Positions 8,802-16,615 of a DNA stretch of 45,111 nt are shown here, in pieces. The stretch covers positions 1 to 45,111 of the forward strand of contig JARIBS010000125.1 in assembly GCA_029257385.1 (NCBI GenBank). The letters run 5' to 3'. Position 1 is the first letter of the stretch, and the number at the start of each line of letters is the position of its first letter. Position numbers and translations under genes: made by a program. Origin of the DNA: Thiorhodococcus sp. (GTDB lineage Bacteria; Pseudomonadota; Gammaproteobacteria; Chromatiales; Chromatiaceae). The notes beneath the pieces are model-generated. The model worked only from the letters and a program-made list of their open reading frames with translations, searched no databases and was not told the origin of the DNA.

Positions 8802-9326
8802 TCAGGCAGTAGCCGCGCTCGCGGCCTGCCCAATTTGTTTGGCAACGCCCGCCAGCTCGTTGTCGATCAACATCAGCGATTGCCCCTGGTCTCCGAACAA
8901 CCGCAGGCGCCCGATAATGTCATTAACGGTCGCCTCTTCCTCGATCTGCTCGGTGACGAACCATTGCAGAAAGATGCTGGTCGCATGATCCTTTTCCGAA
9001 TGAGCCAGATCGACCAGATCGTGGATGAAAACCGTCACCTCGCGCTCGTGCGCAAGGGTTTGCTCGAACATCGCGATCACGCTCTCCTCGACCGCCTCGG
9101 GCGCGGCGATCTCGCTCACCCGCACTGCTGTGTCCTGATCAATGAGATAGCGGTACATCTTCATCGCATGCGTTAGCTCTTCGCCGTGCTTGGCGAAAAA
9201 CCAGGCCGCCATGCCCCTGAGACTCATGGTCTCGGCCTGTGCCGCAAGGGCCAGATAGAAATTGGCGGAATACATCTCACGGTTGATCTGGACGTTGATG
9301 CGGTTTGCCATCTCTTCGGAAATCAT
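8802..9326 (-). CDS. ftnA: Bacterial non-haem ferritin
   Basis: A 174-aa four-helix ferritin that oxidises and stores iron in a 24-mer cage. The ferroxidase residues are visible: the first-helix Glu in INREMYSANFYLALA, the EELTHA..M motif with Glu and His, a mid-chain Glu, and WFVTEQIEEEA near residue 120. There is no haem-ligand Met pattern of bacterioferritin. AGAGG lies about ten bases before the ATG. It is followed by the tiny Cys-rich gene, and the divergent neighbour is a haem-type TonB receptor, so this is an iron-handling locus. Confidence 0.92.
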   Translation of the reverse strand: MISEEMANRINVQINREMYSANFYLALAAQAETMSLRGMAAWFFAKHGEELTHAMKMYRYLIDQDTAVRVSEIAAPEAVEESVIAMFEQTLAHEREVTVFIHDLVDLAHSEKDHATSIFLQWFVTEQIEEEATVNDIIGRLRLFGDQGQSLMLIDNELAGVAKQIGQAASAATA

Positions 9327-9608
9327 CAGTCGAACCTCTGATCGTATTTAAGGTGTTAATCAAACGTGTTGCATGCCCGGATGCGGCATAGGCCAAATGC
9401 GCCGGCATCCTCTCCCCACATCTGCCCGGACTGCCTGGCGGCGTTAGGAGAGTCAGGGTGTTCTGCGTTAAGACAAGACCGATATATTTCTGGAACGATT
9501 CGTATTACTATCCTCGCCCAACAAGAATGCCCACTGACAATAGCCAGCCAACTCCGACTTGGAGGGATCAGCGAGCGATTTGGACGACGCTAGTAGAGGT
9601 AAGCACTG

Positions 9609-11666
9609 ATGTCCATCCGTTCGTCAAAACGCACGATACCCCTCAGCCGCCTCCCGCTCGCTCTGGCGCTGCTTGCGCCCACGCACCAGTCCCTGGCGCA
9701 AGAGCCGGCCGCTGTCGGCCTGCCGGCCATTGAGGTGACGGCGACCAAAAGCACGCGCGACCGCTTCGAGATCCCGGAGTCGGTGAGCCTGATCGACCGC
9801 CCAACCATCGAGCGCGAGCAGCCGACCAATCTCGGTGATCTGCTCCAAGACCTACCCAACGTCGCCGTCGGTGGCGGGCCACGCGGGCTGGGCCAGACGC
9901 TCACCATCCGCGGCATCTCCGACGATCGCATCCTTTTCCTCATCGATGGTGCACGGCAGAACTTACTACGCGCCCACAGCGCCAGAGTATTCATCGAGCC
10001 GGATCTGCTTCGGCAGGTCGAGGTGCTGCGCGGACCGGCATCGGCGCTGTGGGGCAGCGGGGCAATCGGTGGCGTGGTCGCGCTCTCCACGGTGGACGCG
10101 GCAGACCTACTGCGTCCCGGGCAGACGCTCGGCGGGCGGGTCAAGCTCGGCTATCAAGACGCGAGCGACCAGTGGCTGACCAACGCCGGGGTCTATGGCA
10201 TCACGGCCGATGGTCAGTTCGACTACCTGCTCGACCTCGCCTACCGCGACGCGGGCGACGTGCGCCTCGGCGACGGAACGGATCTGACCAACTCCGCCTT
10301 TGAGCGCATCTCAGGTCTGGCCAAGGGGACTTGGAGTCCAGACGGCATCAACAGCTTCGGGGTCTCCTTCATGGCCTTCGATCAGGATGGCGCCGTCCCC
10401 TCCAACCCGCAGACCGAAGCGAGCGACGACACCCTGGTCGACAACACCACCCGCCAGCAGAACCTGGCGCTGACCTATCGTCACGAGGACGCCGACAACG
10501 CCTATCTGCGTCCATCGCTGCTGCTCTACCGCAACACCACGGACATCGAGGAGCGTCGCCTTTTCGACCGGCGCAGCGATGAGACCCGCCTGGAGACACT
10601 GGGATTTGACCTGAGCAACGTCATGCGTCTTGGCGACCCGGCACGCTTCGGACAAACCCTGACCTACGGCATCGACGCCTACCGAGACGAGGTGCGCGGC
10701 GAGCGCGACGGCCAACCGCGCGACAGCTACCCAGACGGACAGACCCGCGTGGTTGGACTCTACGTGCAGGACGAAATCAGCATCGGCGGGCGCTGGACCC
10801 TGATTCCCGGTCTGCGCTGGGACAACTTCCGCAGCGAGTCCAACGCCGAGGATTTCGACACCAACGAGGACAGCGCCTTCTCGGCCAAGCTCGGCCTGGA
10901 CGTCGCCGTCACCGACTGGCTGTCCTTGCAGGCCAGCTACAACGAGGCTTTCCGCGCACCCAGCGCGACCCAACTGTTCGTCTCCGGCACCCACTTTACC
11001 TGCGGGCGCGGCTGCGCCAACCTGTTCGTGCCCAATCCCGATCTCGACCCCGAAAAGGCCCACAACAAAGAACTTGGTCTGCGGCTGCGCGAGCAGGATC
11101 TGCTCAGCGCCGGAGACGAGGGGCGCTTTCAGGCGCGCTTCTTCCGCAACGACGTCACCGACTTCATCGACCAGATCGTCAACTTCAGCATGCGCCCGGT
11201 CGCGGGCAACAGCGGCCGCGGCGGCGTCACCACCTCGCGCAACGTGAGCGATGCCCGGCTAGAAGGCTTCGAGCTGGAGGCCGACTACGAGGCCCAACGC
11301 TGGTTGGTCGGTGTCAGCTACGCGCAAACGCGCGGCGAGGACGACAAAACCGGCGAGGCACTCTCTAGCGTCCAACCCGACACCTGGACCCTCAAGGCCG
11401 GTCTGCGCTTCCCGGCACAGGGCGTTCGTCTGGGCTGGACCGGGCGCTTCGTCTCCGCCCAAAACGAGATCCCGGAAGATGGCACCCCATCCGACAGCTT
11501 CGACGTCCACGACCTCTGGCTGACCTGGAAGCCGGCCGACACGCTCACCGGATTGAGTCTGGAGCTGGGCGTCGACAACTTGCTCGACGAGGACTATCAG
11601 CCCTACCTCTCGGGGCTGAAATCACCGGGGCGCAACATCAAGGCGGCGGTGAGCTATCGATTCTAA
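9609..11666 (+). CDS. TonB-dependent haem/haemoprotein receptor
   Basis: A 685-aa outer-membrane beta-barrel receptor. A signal peptide ends near SLAQE and is followed by a TonB-box-like IEVTATKS. The plug follows (NVAVGGGPRGLGQTLTIRG, VLRGPASALWGSGAIGG), then the barrel ending in AVSYRF with terminal Phe. Between the FRAP box (FRAPSATQLF) and the NPDL box lies a His in SGTHF. FRAP/NPNL boxes with an intervening His are the hallmark of haem receptors such as HmuR/ShuA. AGAGG precedes the ATG. No tonB/exbBD or haem ABC genes are adjacent, and no convincing Fur box was seen. Confidence 0.9.
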   Translation: MSIRSSKRTIPLSRLPLALALLAPTHQSLAQEPAAVGLPAIEVTATKSTRDRFEIPESVSLIDRPTIEREQPTNLGDLLQDLPNVAVGGGPRGLGQTLTIRGISDDRILFLIDGARQNLLRAHSARVFIEPDLLRQVEVLRGPASALWGSGAIGGVVALSTVDAADLLRPGQTLGGRVKLGYQDASDQWLTNAGVYGITADGQFDYLLDLAYRDAGDVRLGDGTDLTNSAFERISGLAKGTWSPDGINSFGVSFMAFDQDGAVPSNPQTEASDDTLVDNTTRQQNLALTYRHEDADNAYLRPSLLLYRNTTDIEERRLFDRRSDETRLETLGFDLSNVMRLGDPARFGQTLTYGIDAYRDEVRGERDGQPRDSYPDGQTRVVGLYVQDEISIGGRWTLIPGLRWDNFRSESNAEDFDTNEDSAFSAKLGLDVAVTDWLSLQASYNEAFRAPSATQLFVSGTHFTCGRGCANLFVPNPDLDPEKAHNKELGLRLREQDLLSAGDEGRFQARFFRNDVTDFIDQIVNFSMRPVAGNSGRGGVTTSRNVSDARLEGFELEADYEAQRWLVGVSYAQTRGEDDKTGEALSSVQPDTWTLKAGLRFPAQGVRLGWTGRFVSAQNEIPEDGTPSDSFDVHDLWLTWKPADTLTGLSLELGVDNLLDEDYQPYLSGLKSPGRNIKAAVSYRF

Positions 11667-11675
11667 AACCCCGTC

Positions 11676-11752
11676 CCTTCGAACGCGGTTGGGATGCTCC
11701 GGTCCGAACGATAGCTCGTAGGCAAGGTGTTATCGGGTCGGACCTGACCTCC
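11676..11752. repeat. 77-bp direct repeat, copy 1 (3' side of blh)
   Basis: About 80% identical, without gaps, to 12990-13066, in the same orientation. Both end in GGGTCGGACCTGACC, a motif that recalls RAYT/REP-associated repeats. This copy contains the stop codon and the last seven or so codons of the blh gene. Confidence 0.7.
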
Positions 11753-12827
11753 GAGTTCCATCGCCGGATCGCGGCACGTACCAGATGCCGTGCTCTCGGT
11801 CGAGCCAAGCGCCGATGACGATGTGTGGGAAGGCGATGATCGAGATGAAGAGAGTCCAATACACCACGCCGTCCAGCGCCCATGCCCCGACGCCCGCATT
11901 CGGGATGCTCAGCCACACGACGAGCGCGACGGCGCACACGGCCAGCGTGCTTCCGAGCAGTAGCAGCCAGCCGAGCTGGGCGGCTTGCTCGGGGGCAAGC
12001 CGTCGGTGTAGGGCGAGCGACGAATCTGGGGCGATCCGCGACGTATCCTCCACGCGGAGCGCCCGAGCAATCTGTCGGGCGGAATACCAGAAGGGAAAGT
12101 AGAGTCCGACCGAGACTAGCGGCGGCACCAGCGCGAAATAGGTGGCGAGCAACGCGGTGTCACCAAGATCGCGCCGCCAGTCGGCCGATTGCTCTGGACT
12201 TTGCCGACTCGTGCGATAGCCCCAGGCGAGATGCAAGAGTATTAGCATGGCCAAGACGCCGAGTAGGTAAGGCGTCACGACCGACAGCCAGCCGACCACG
12301 CGGCTCGCGTCCGACGTCCCGAAACGGCTCACGATCATCGCCGTTAGCGGCTGGAAGGTGCTGGGATGGCAGACGATGGGGAGAATCATAACCATCCCGC
12401 CACGACTCATGACGGCAAGCGCCCTTTGTGCAGGAGCCGCCAGATGGCGGGAGCCGGTCGCTGCGTCCATGAGGCTGAGATCGCCGCCGCCCGCCTTAGC
12501 GATGGCGACAAGGAGCATCAGCGTAAAGCCGATGGCCGGGGACTGTTGCAGCAGCAGGAGGAAGGCACCGATCAGGGCCAGGAAGGCGAGGACGTATGAT
12601 GCGGAGAATCGGACGCTACGGTGCCGCAGGTTGAGGTAGTGTTCGACCCCGCCGTGCGGTAGGTTGAGCAGCACCATGCCAATGAGATAGGCGACGGCCT
12701 GCCAGAGAATGGGGACTGCCCCCCCTGCGAGCGTCGTCGCCGCACACATCAGGGTCAGTGTCAGCAGGGCGACGCGAGAGGTCCAAAGCCAGCGGTCGGA
12801 CAGAGTCTGTCTGCGCGGTGCTGTCAT
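11730..12827 (-). CDS. blh: Brp/Blh-family beta-carotene 15,15'-dioxygenase
   Basis: A 365-aa, very hydrophobic multi-TM protein. It has NLPHGGVEH near the N-terminus, IVCHPSTFQ in the middle and FPHIVIGAWLD near the C-terminus. The scattered membrane His residues and PHG motif match the Brp/Blh family, which cleaves beta-carotene into two retinals and usually accompanies a rhodopsin gene. The first motif has Glu where PHG.xD is common. The frame is open to 12932, but MTAPRRQTL at 12827 is the likely start. The last codons lie inside a repeat, so the original C-terminus may have been replaced. No opsin gene is present in the window. Confidence 0.75.
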   Translation of the reverse strand: MTAPRRQTLSDRWLWTSRVALLTLTLMCAATTLAGGAVPILWQAVAYLIGMVLLNLPHGGVEHYLNLRHRSVRFSASYVLAFLALIGAFLLLLQQSPAIGFTLMLLVAIAKAGGGDLSLMDAATGSRHLAAPAQRALAVMSRGGMVMILPIVCHPSTFQPLTAMIVSRFGTSDASRVVGWLSVVTPYLLGVLAMLILLHLAWGYRTSRQSPEQSADWRRDLGDTALLATYFALVPPLVSVGLYFPFWYSARQIARALRVEDTSRIAPDSSLALHRRLAPEQAAQLGWLLLLGSTLAVCAVALVVWLSIPNAGVGAWALDGVVYWTLFISIIAFPHIVIGAWLDREHGIWYVPRSGDGTRRSGPTR

Positions 12828-12989
12828 GTGCGAATCGGCGATTCCAGGTTCAGATTGGATTTCTGCAGTACCCGCAAAGAAGAGGAGCCCGCAAGCCTTA
12901 AGCCGACACCATGGTCGGGCAAGTCGCGGCACCTAGGGTGAGCAGGGTCTAGGGTTATATGGGGCCTAGGATCTTGAATCGTTGTAATT

Positions 12990-13066
12990 CTTTCGAACAC
13001 GGCTGAGACGCCCCGGTCCGAGCGATAGCTTGTAGGTAAAGAGTTATAGGGTCGGACCTGACCCCA
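12990..13066. repeat. 77-bp direct repeat, copy 2 (5' side of blh)
   Basis: Partner of 11676-11752. Together they bracket blh as a cassette of about 1.39 kb. The surrounding non-coding stretch (12828-13234) holds no gene; it turns AT-rich near 13070-13140, where promoters for blh and the ChaN-like gene may lie. Confidence 0.7.
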
Positions 13067-13234
13067 TATCTTAATGCGTCGATATCGAACGAGACGAAAA
13101 ATCAGGTTAATACGAATGATTCCCACTACAATATAATAAACAAGCCGTCCGAGGCAGCTCGATCCCAGGGGCACGCTCACCGCGCCGCATGTTACAGCGG
13201 CGTGCGAAATCAGGCAGTCATCTGGAGGAGAGTC

Positions 13235-14305
13235 ATGCTCAACTATTTTCGCACAGAGGTTTCAAACGCTCGGCTCGACCGATCGAGGCTAGAACAGTCT
13301 GCCCGCTTCGGCCCTCGCCCCATAAAGGTGCATGCAGACTCAGCGAGGACGCAAGACACGACGCGCCTGGCGATGGCGCGGCGCGCGGGCTTGATCGCAC
13401 TGGCACCGAGCGCGCTTGCTGGCATGGTGCTCTACGGCTCGGACAACCTGCCGGGCGGGTGGATGGACTCGGCGGCGCCACTTGATCCGGGCTCAGGACG
13501 CGTCTACTCGACCCGCGCACAGACCGGCATCGCGGTACCCGAACTCTATCGACGACTGCGTGAAGCCGATTACGTGCTCCTGGGCGAGATCCACGGCGAG
13601 CCCGAACACCACGCGGCGCAACGCCTGCTGCTTGAGGAGATTCTCCGTCACGGACGCAAGCCGGTGGTCGTGCTTGAGATGCTCGACCGCAAGGATGCCG
13701 GCTTGATCTCGACCGCGATCCGGCAGTCACCGCGCGATCCGGACCCAATCGCCGATGCGGTGGACTGGAAGACCTCGGGATGGCCGGACTGGCGGCTCTA
13801 CCGGCCGATCGTCGAGACTGCGCTCAAGGCCGATTTGTCGATTGCGGCGGGCAACGTCTCGCATACGGAGTTGGTCCAGGTGGTCGTCGGCAACGGATGG
13901 GAGGCGCTCGGCCAACGCACACTGCGCAGCTACGGGCTGTTGGAGCCACTTGCGCCGAGCCTGGAGCAAAAGCTGCGCAAAACGCTTAACGCCGCGCATG
14001 GCGGCGACCTGCCCTCCCCTCTCGTTGACGGCATGTTGAAGGCCCAACGGCTGAGAGATGCAAGTCTGGCCGACACCATGCTGGCGCACAATCAAGGCGG
14101 CGGCGCGGTGCTAATCACCGGGCGCGAGCATGCTCGCCACGACTACGGGGTACCCCATTACCTGCGCTACCGCGAGCCGGATGCGACGATCGCGAGCGTC
14201 GCCTTCATTGCCGCGGATGATCTGCATCCGTCGGCCATCGCCCAAGCCGACGCCAGACTAAATAATCACCGGCTGCAAACCGGCAGGTTTGAGTCATGGA
14301 CTTAA
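13235..14305 (+). CDS. ChaN family (haem-binding uptake) protein
   Basis: A 356-aa protein. 'YVLLGEIHGEPEHHAAQRLLLE' opens the ChaN-type (DUF399/PF04187) domain, followed by VVLEMLDR and, near the end, GAVLITGREHARHDYGVP. Family members are periplasmic or lipid-anchored; Campylobacter ChaN binds haem as a dimer. The ATG at 13235 has a strong GGAGGAG nine bases upstream and is chosen. A later ATG (13373, MARRAGLIALAPSALAG) would place a signal-like hydrophobic run at the N-terminus and is the alternative. With the haem-type receptor at 9609 it suggests haem acquisition, now interrupted by the blh cassette. Confidence 0.8.
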   Translation: MLNYFRTEVSNARLDRSRLEQSARFGPRPIKVHADSARTQDTTRLAMARRAGLIALAPSALAGMVLYGSDNLPGGWMDSAAPLDPGSGRVYSTRAQTGIAVPELYRRLREADYVLLGEIHGEPEHHAAQRLLLEEILRHGRKPVVVLEMLDRKDAGLISTAIRQSPRDPDPIADAVDWKTSGWPDWRLYRPIVETALKADLSIAAGNVSHTELVQVVVGNGWEALGQRTLRSYGLLEPLAPSLEQKLRKTLNAAHGGDLPSPLVDGMLKAQRLRDASLADTMLAHNQGGGAVLITGREHARHDYGVPHYLRYREPDATIASVAFIAADDLHPSAIAQADARLNNHRLQTGRFESWT

Positions 14306-14335
14306 AGTCCGGATACGCGTCGACTCAACGACGCG
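14299..14335 (+). repeat. REP-like hairpin element, copy B, at the ChaN stop
   Basis: GACTTAAAGTCCGGATA, then a stem CGCGTCG with loop ACTCAA and CGACGCG, then TTTT. The element overlaps the ChaN stop codon and probably also serves as its terminator. See copy A at 1120-1152. Confidence 0.6.
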
Positions 14336-14415
14336 TTTTGGGTCTGCGTGAACGCTGTAAACGCAGTATCCAAGCGCACAACAAGATGGGTTCCTGAGCA
14401 GCCACCCAGAACAGC

Positions 14416-14610
14416 CTAGTTCGGCTTGGTCGCGGCGGATTGGGGGGCCGCTGCCTGCTCAGCAGGTCCATCGGACACTGCGTCAGCCAGCCAGTTGAAC
14501 CCCTGGCTGCCGAGCAGGAGGAAGTGGATCAGCAGGGCAAGCACGAAAAGGAACGCACCAATCGCGGTTAGGACTCCATGCGGATTAGCAATCTGCCAGA
14601 AACGGTACAT
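14416..14610 (-). CDS. pufA: LH1 antenna alpha subunit, second copy
   Basis: A 64-aa single-TM light-harvesting polypeptide. MYRFWQIANPHG is the cytoplasmic N-terminus. ALLIHFLLLG carries the BChl-ligand His, and GFNWL supplies the periplasmic Trp eleven residues later. The C-terminal tail is Ala/Pro-rich and longer than in the first alpha copy. GGGAGA lies upstream of the ATG. It is the last cistron of the operon and has no beta partner of its own. A mixed-alpha LH1 ring, as known in other Chromatiaceae, is one explanation. Confidence 0.9.
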   Translation of the reverse strand: MYRFWQIANPHGVLTAIGAFLFVLALLIHFLLLGSQGFNWLADAVSDGPAEQAAAPQSAATKPN

Positions 14611-14779
14611 TGATGCATCTCCCGTAGCGTGAAAAGTTGAGCGGCTTGTCACCGCACCCAAGCATGTCAGAATCAATCTTGAGACCTCGACGCGCTCTCG
14701 ACTGAACCGCGTTTCGACGATCAGCGCGGAAAAGGCCGCAGCGCTGTCTTTTTGCGTGAACAGCGCAATCCGTCGGGTG

Positions 14780-14818
14780 GCTATCGCATCCCTTACGGAT
14801 TATCCGGGATGCGATAGC
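14780..14818 (-). promoter_or_regulatory. 13-bp intercistronic hairpin between the two pufA genes
   Basis: GCTATCGCATCCC and GGGATGCGATAGC are perfect inverted repeats around a 13-base loop, 41 bases after the first pufA stop. In other purple bacteria, hairpins after pufBA protect the antenna mRNA from 3' decay and set antenna/reaction-centre stoichiometry. A similar role, or partial termination, is inferred here. Confidence 0.6.
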
Positions 14819-14859
14819 GATCCTCACGCGCAGCGCTTGTCATTAGAGGACAGCCGACG

Positions 14860-15039
14860 TCAATTGCTCGCTTTCAATTGCTCGATAGAGACTGGAAGGC
14901 CGTCGTCAAGCCAATTGAAATCCTCGGTACCGAGCAGGATAAAGTGAATGAGCAGTCCCAGAATCGCCAGAAAGGTGAAAAGGGATACCAGTGTGCGACG
15001 CGGGTCTAACATCAGCCAGATCTTATGTATACCTTGCAT
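14860..15039 (-). CDS. pufA: LH1 antenna alpha subunit, first copy
   Basis: A 59-aa LH1 alpha polypeptide: [10 protein letters not shown] at the cytoplasmic face, [11 protein letters not shown] with the BChl His, and [10 protein letters not shown] after the membrane. This strongly resembles LH1 alpha chains of Chromatiaceae. The Trp is at His+11; the calcium-dependent red-shifted LH1 of Thermochromatium, as I recall it, has one residue fewer here. A GGAGA-like site precedes the ATG. It lies 88 bases after pufB. Confidence 0.92.
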   Translation of the reverse strand: MQGIHKIWLMLDPRRTLVSLFTFLAILGLLIHFILLGTEDFNWLDDGLPVSIEQLKASN

Positions 15040-15127
15040 TTAAATATCTCCGAAGCGAATGGCGGTGCACCGCACAGCGGTGCTAATCCCCCGCCTGATG
15101 AACGATGGTCAGTTAACCGAGTCCGGC

Positions 15128-15271
15128 TTACAGCCAGGGACGCCAAAGCCAAGCCAGAATATGAGCAACGACCACGACGCCGAAGAAAGCGGTCATGCTT
15201 TGCGTGAAAATGCCGTGAAACTCCTTCGCTTCTTCTTCGGTCAACCCAGTCATACTTTTGTTATCGGCCAT
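15128..15271 (-). CDS. pufB: LH1 antenna beta subunit
   Basis: A 47-aa LH1 beta polypeptide, too short for most gene callers. It starts [18 protein letters not shown], has [19 protein letters not shown] with the BChl-ligand His, and ends RPWL as in Thermochromatium and Allochromatium beta chains. GGAGGA lies nine bases upstream of the ATG; an earlier ATG at the same site is out of frame. It is the only beta gene in the window and serves two alpha genes. Confidence 0.93.
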   Translation of the reverse strand: MADNKSMTGLTEEEAKEFHGIFTQSMTAFFGVVVVAHILAWLWRPWL

Positions 15272-15345
15272 TTGTCATTCCTCCGAGTTTAGAGATGGAC
15301 CTAAGTTGGAAACCGCACGCACCCGTGCCGTGCGATCCCGGAAAG

Positions 15346-15368
15346 ACCGTGACCAGTTTGATCACGGT
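15346..15368 (-). promoter_or_regulatory. Hairpin between puhBC and pufB
   Basis: ACCGTGA and TCACGGT form a perfect 7-bp stem around 9 bases, placed in the 130-base gap between the reaction-centre part and the antenna part of the operon. It could be an RNA-processing or stability element, or a weak terminator. No U-tract follows on the minus strand. Confidence 0.45.
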
Positions 15369-15401
15369 GGAGAAGCCACCGCAGCGTTGCGGAGGTCAAC
15401 C

Positions 15402-16595
15402 TCATTCGCCTGCCCCGCGCGATGACTCTCGGGCAGGCACGGTAGACGTCAGGACGCCCCCTGCGTCCTTCATCTGCACCAGCGTGTTCAGAACGCCATC
15501 TGCGCTCGGGCCGAATGCGTCCAGAGGAACGTGGCGGTCCGCTCCCAAATCAGAAAGCGTTACCCGCCCGGAATCCCAGATCACCAGCTGATAAGGCGCA
15601 TCGCTTGGCAACCCGCGAAGGTCCCGTGTGCGCGACAGACCGCGCAGCGCACCGCGAATCAGGCCATCCTGTCCTGGTTCGATGACCCCGATACTCCGCT
15701 CCGAGCGCGTGTCAACGACTGCCAACCGATCGCCCCCGAGATCATTGAATTTCAGCTCGTAGATCCGCTGAGTAGATTGGTCCGCAAACCGTTCCGAAAC
15801 GGATCCGCCGAGCTGGATCCACCCCACCGACACTAGGGTGAGCAAGACCAGCGCCGCCGCGCCCAAGAGCAGTGGACGGTTCTCCGGGGCGGGCAGGCGG
15901 ACGTCTGCCTGATCAGACTCCGGCTGGGTGTCCAGCTTCGGATCGGGAAGTGCCTCCGCGCCGGCTCGCTCGGCGGCTTCGAGCTGCGATGCCAGAACGC
16001 TCGCCACTTTGCTCACGTCGGGCAGCGCCCGCAACATGGGCTCGGGACGCCGCAGGCGCCAGGGTCGCGCGTGTGGCCACAGCACCGAATAGGGAATGGC
16101 GGAGCCGCGCTTGAGACCGATGGAGATGTTGCCAGCCCCGTTCGAAGTGGACTTCACCTGGAGGGCGTCGATGACTTTGAAGGGAATATCCACCGTGTTG
16201 ATGAGAGCAACACCCACACGCATGACGATGCGACGGTTGGTGATGGTGTAGATGGTCGCCCGTGCACTCAGCCAGGCGAGCAGCTCGAACACACCGATGA
16301 CCAGCGCCCCGCTGGCCAGGACGATGACGGCTGCAAACGCCGCTTCCGCGACCGTGTGACCGTCCTGGTAGGCGGCTGCGGCTTGCCACGCCGAAAAAAC
16401 CGCGAAGTAGGCCGCAATGATGCGCGTGTGGAAGAGCTGCCTCGCCAGGCTGTGCCAGTGGGGCAGCCCTTGCCAGACAACATACTCGCCGTGCGGCAGC
16501 GGCGCCGGCAGCCCCGGATGGGGCAAGCCAATGCGCTGGCTTTCTTTCAGTGAGAGGCCCTGATGAGCCGATTCCGTACATCCGCAAGAGCTCAT
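15402..16595 (-). CDS. puhBC: PuhB-PuhC fusion, photosynthetic complex assembly protein
   Basis: A 397-aa protein joining two normally separate proteins. Residues ~35-205 match PuhB: GEYVVWQGLPHWHSLARQLFH, two TM helices (~57-75, ~84-110), YTITNRR.VMR and VLWPHARPWRLRRPEPMLR. After a charged linker (~205-238) comes a single TM (~240-262) and a periplasmic domain (~270-378) with L.F.D..G..LAVVD, RGALRGLSR.R and LDAFGPSADG, matching PuhC. PuhB aids reaction-centre assembly; PuhC aids LH1 organisation. The start at 16595 is 21 bases after the pufM stop with GGAGAG upstream. The frame is open much further 5', but that overlaps pufM and is not coding. Normally puhB and puhC follow puhA, which is absent here. 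Confidence 0.85.
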   Translation of the reverse strand: MSSCGCTESAHQGLSLKESQRIGLPHPGLPAPLPHGEYVVWQGLPHWHSLARQLFHTRIIAAYFAVFSAWQAAAAYQDGHTVAEAAFAAVIVLASGALVIGVFELLAWLSARATIYTITNRRIVMRVGVALINTVDIPFKVIDALQVKSTSNGAGNISIGLKRGSAIPYSVLWPHARPWRLRRPEPMLRALPDVSKVASVLASQLEAAERAGAEALPDPKLDTQPESDQADVRLPAPENRPLLLGAAALVLLTLVSVGWIQLGGSVSERFADQSTQRIYELKFNDLGGDRLAVVDTRSERSIGVIEPGQDGLIRGALRGLSRTRDLRGLPSDAPYQLVIWDSGRVTLSDLGADRHVPLDAFGPSADGVLNTLVQMKDAGGVLTSTVPARESSRGAGE

Positions 16596-16615
16596 CTCAT
16601 TCTCTCCGTTCAGTT

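Noticed and set aside
9327-9608. Fur box between ferritin and the TonB receptor
   Set aside because: AT-rich patches near 9480-9520 do not give a recognisable GATAAT-type palindrome.
11676-14305. Rhodopsin gene partnering blh
   Set aside because: No seven-TM frame with a retinal-lysine helix is present here or elsewhere in the window.
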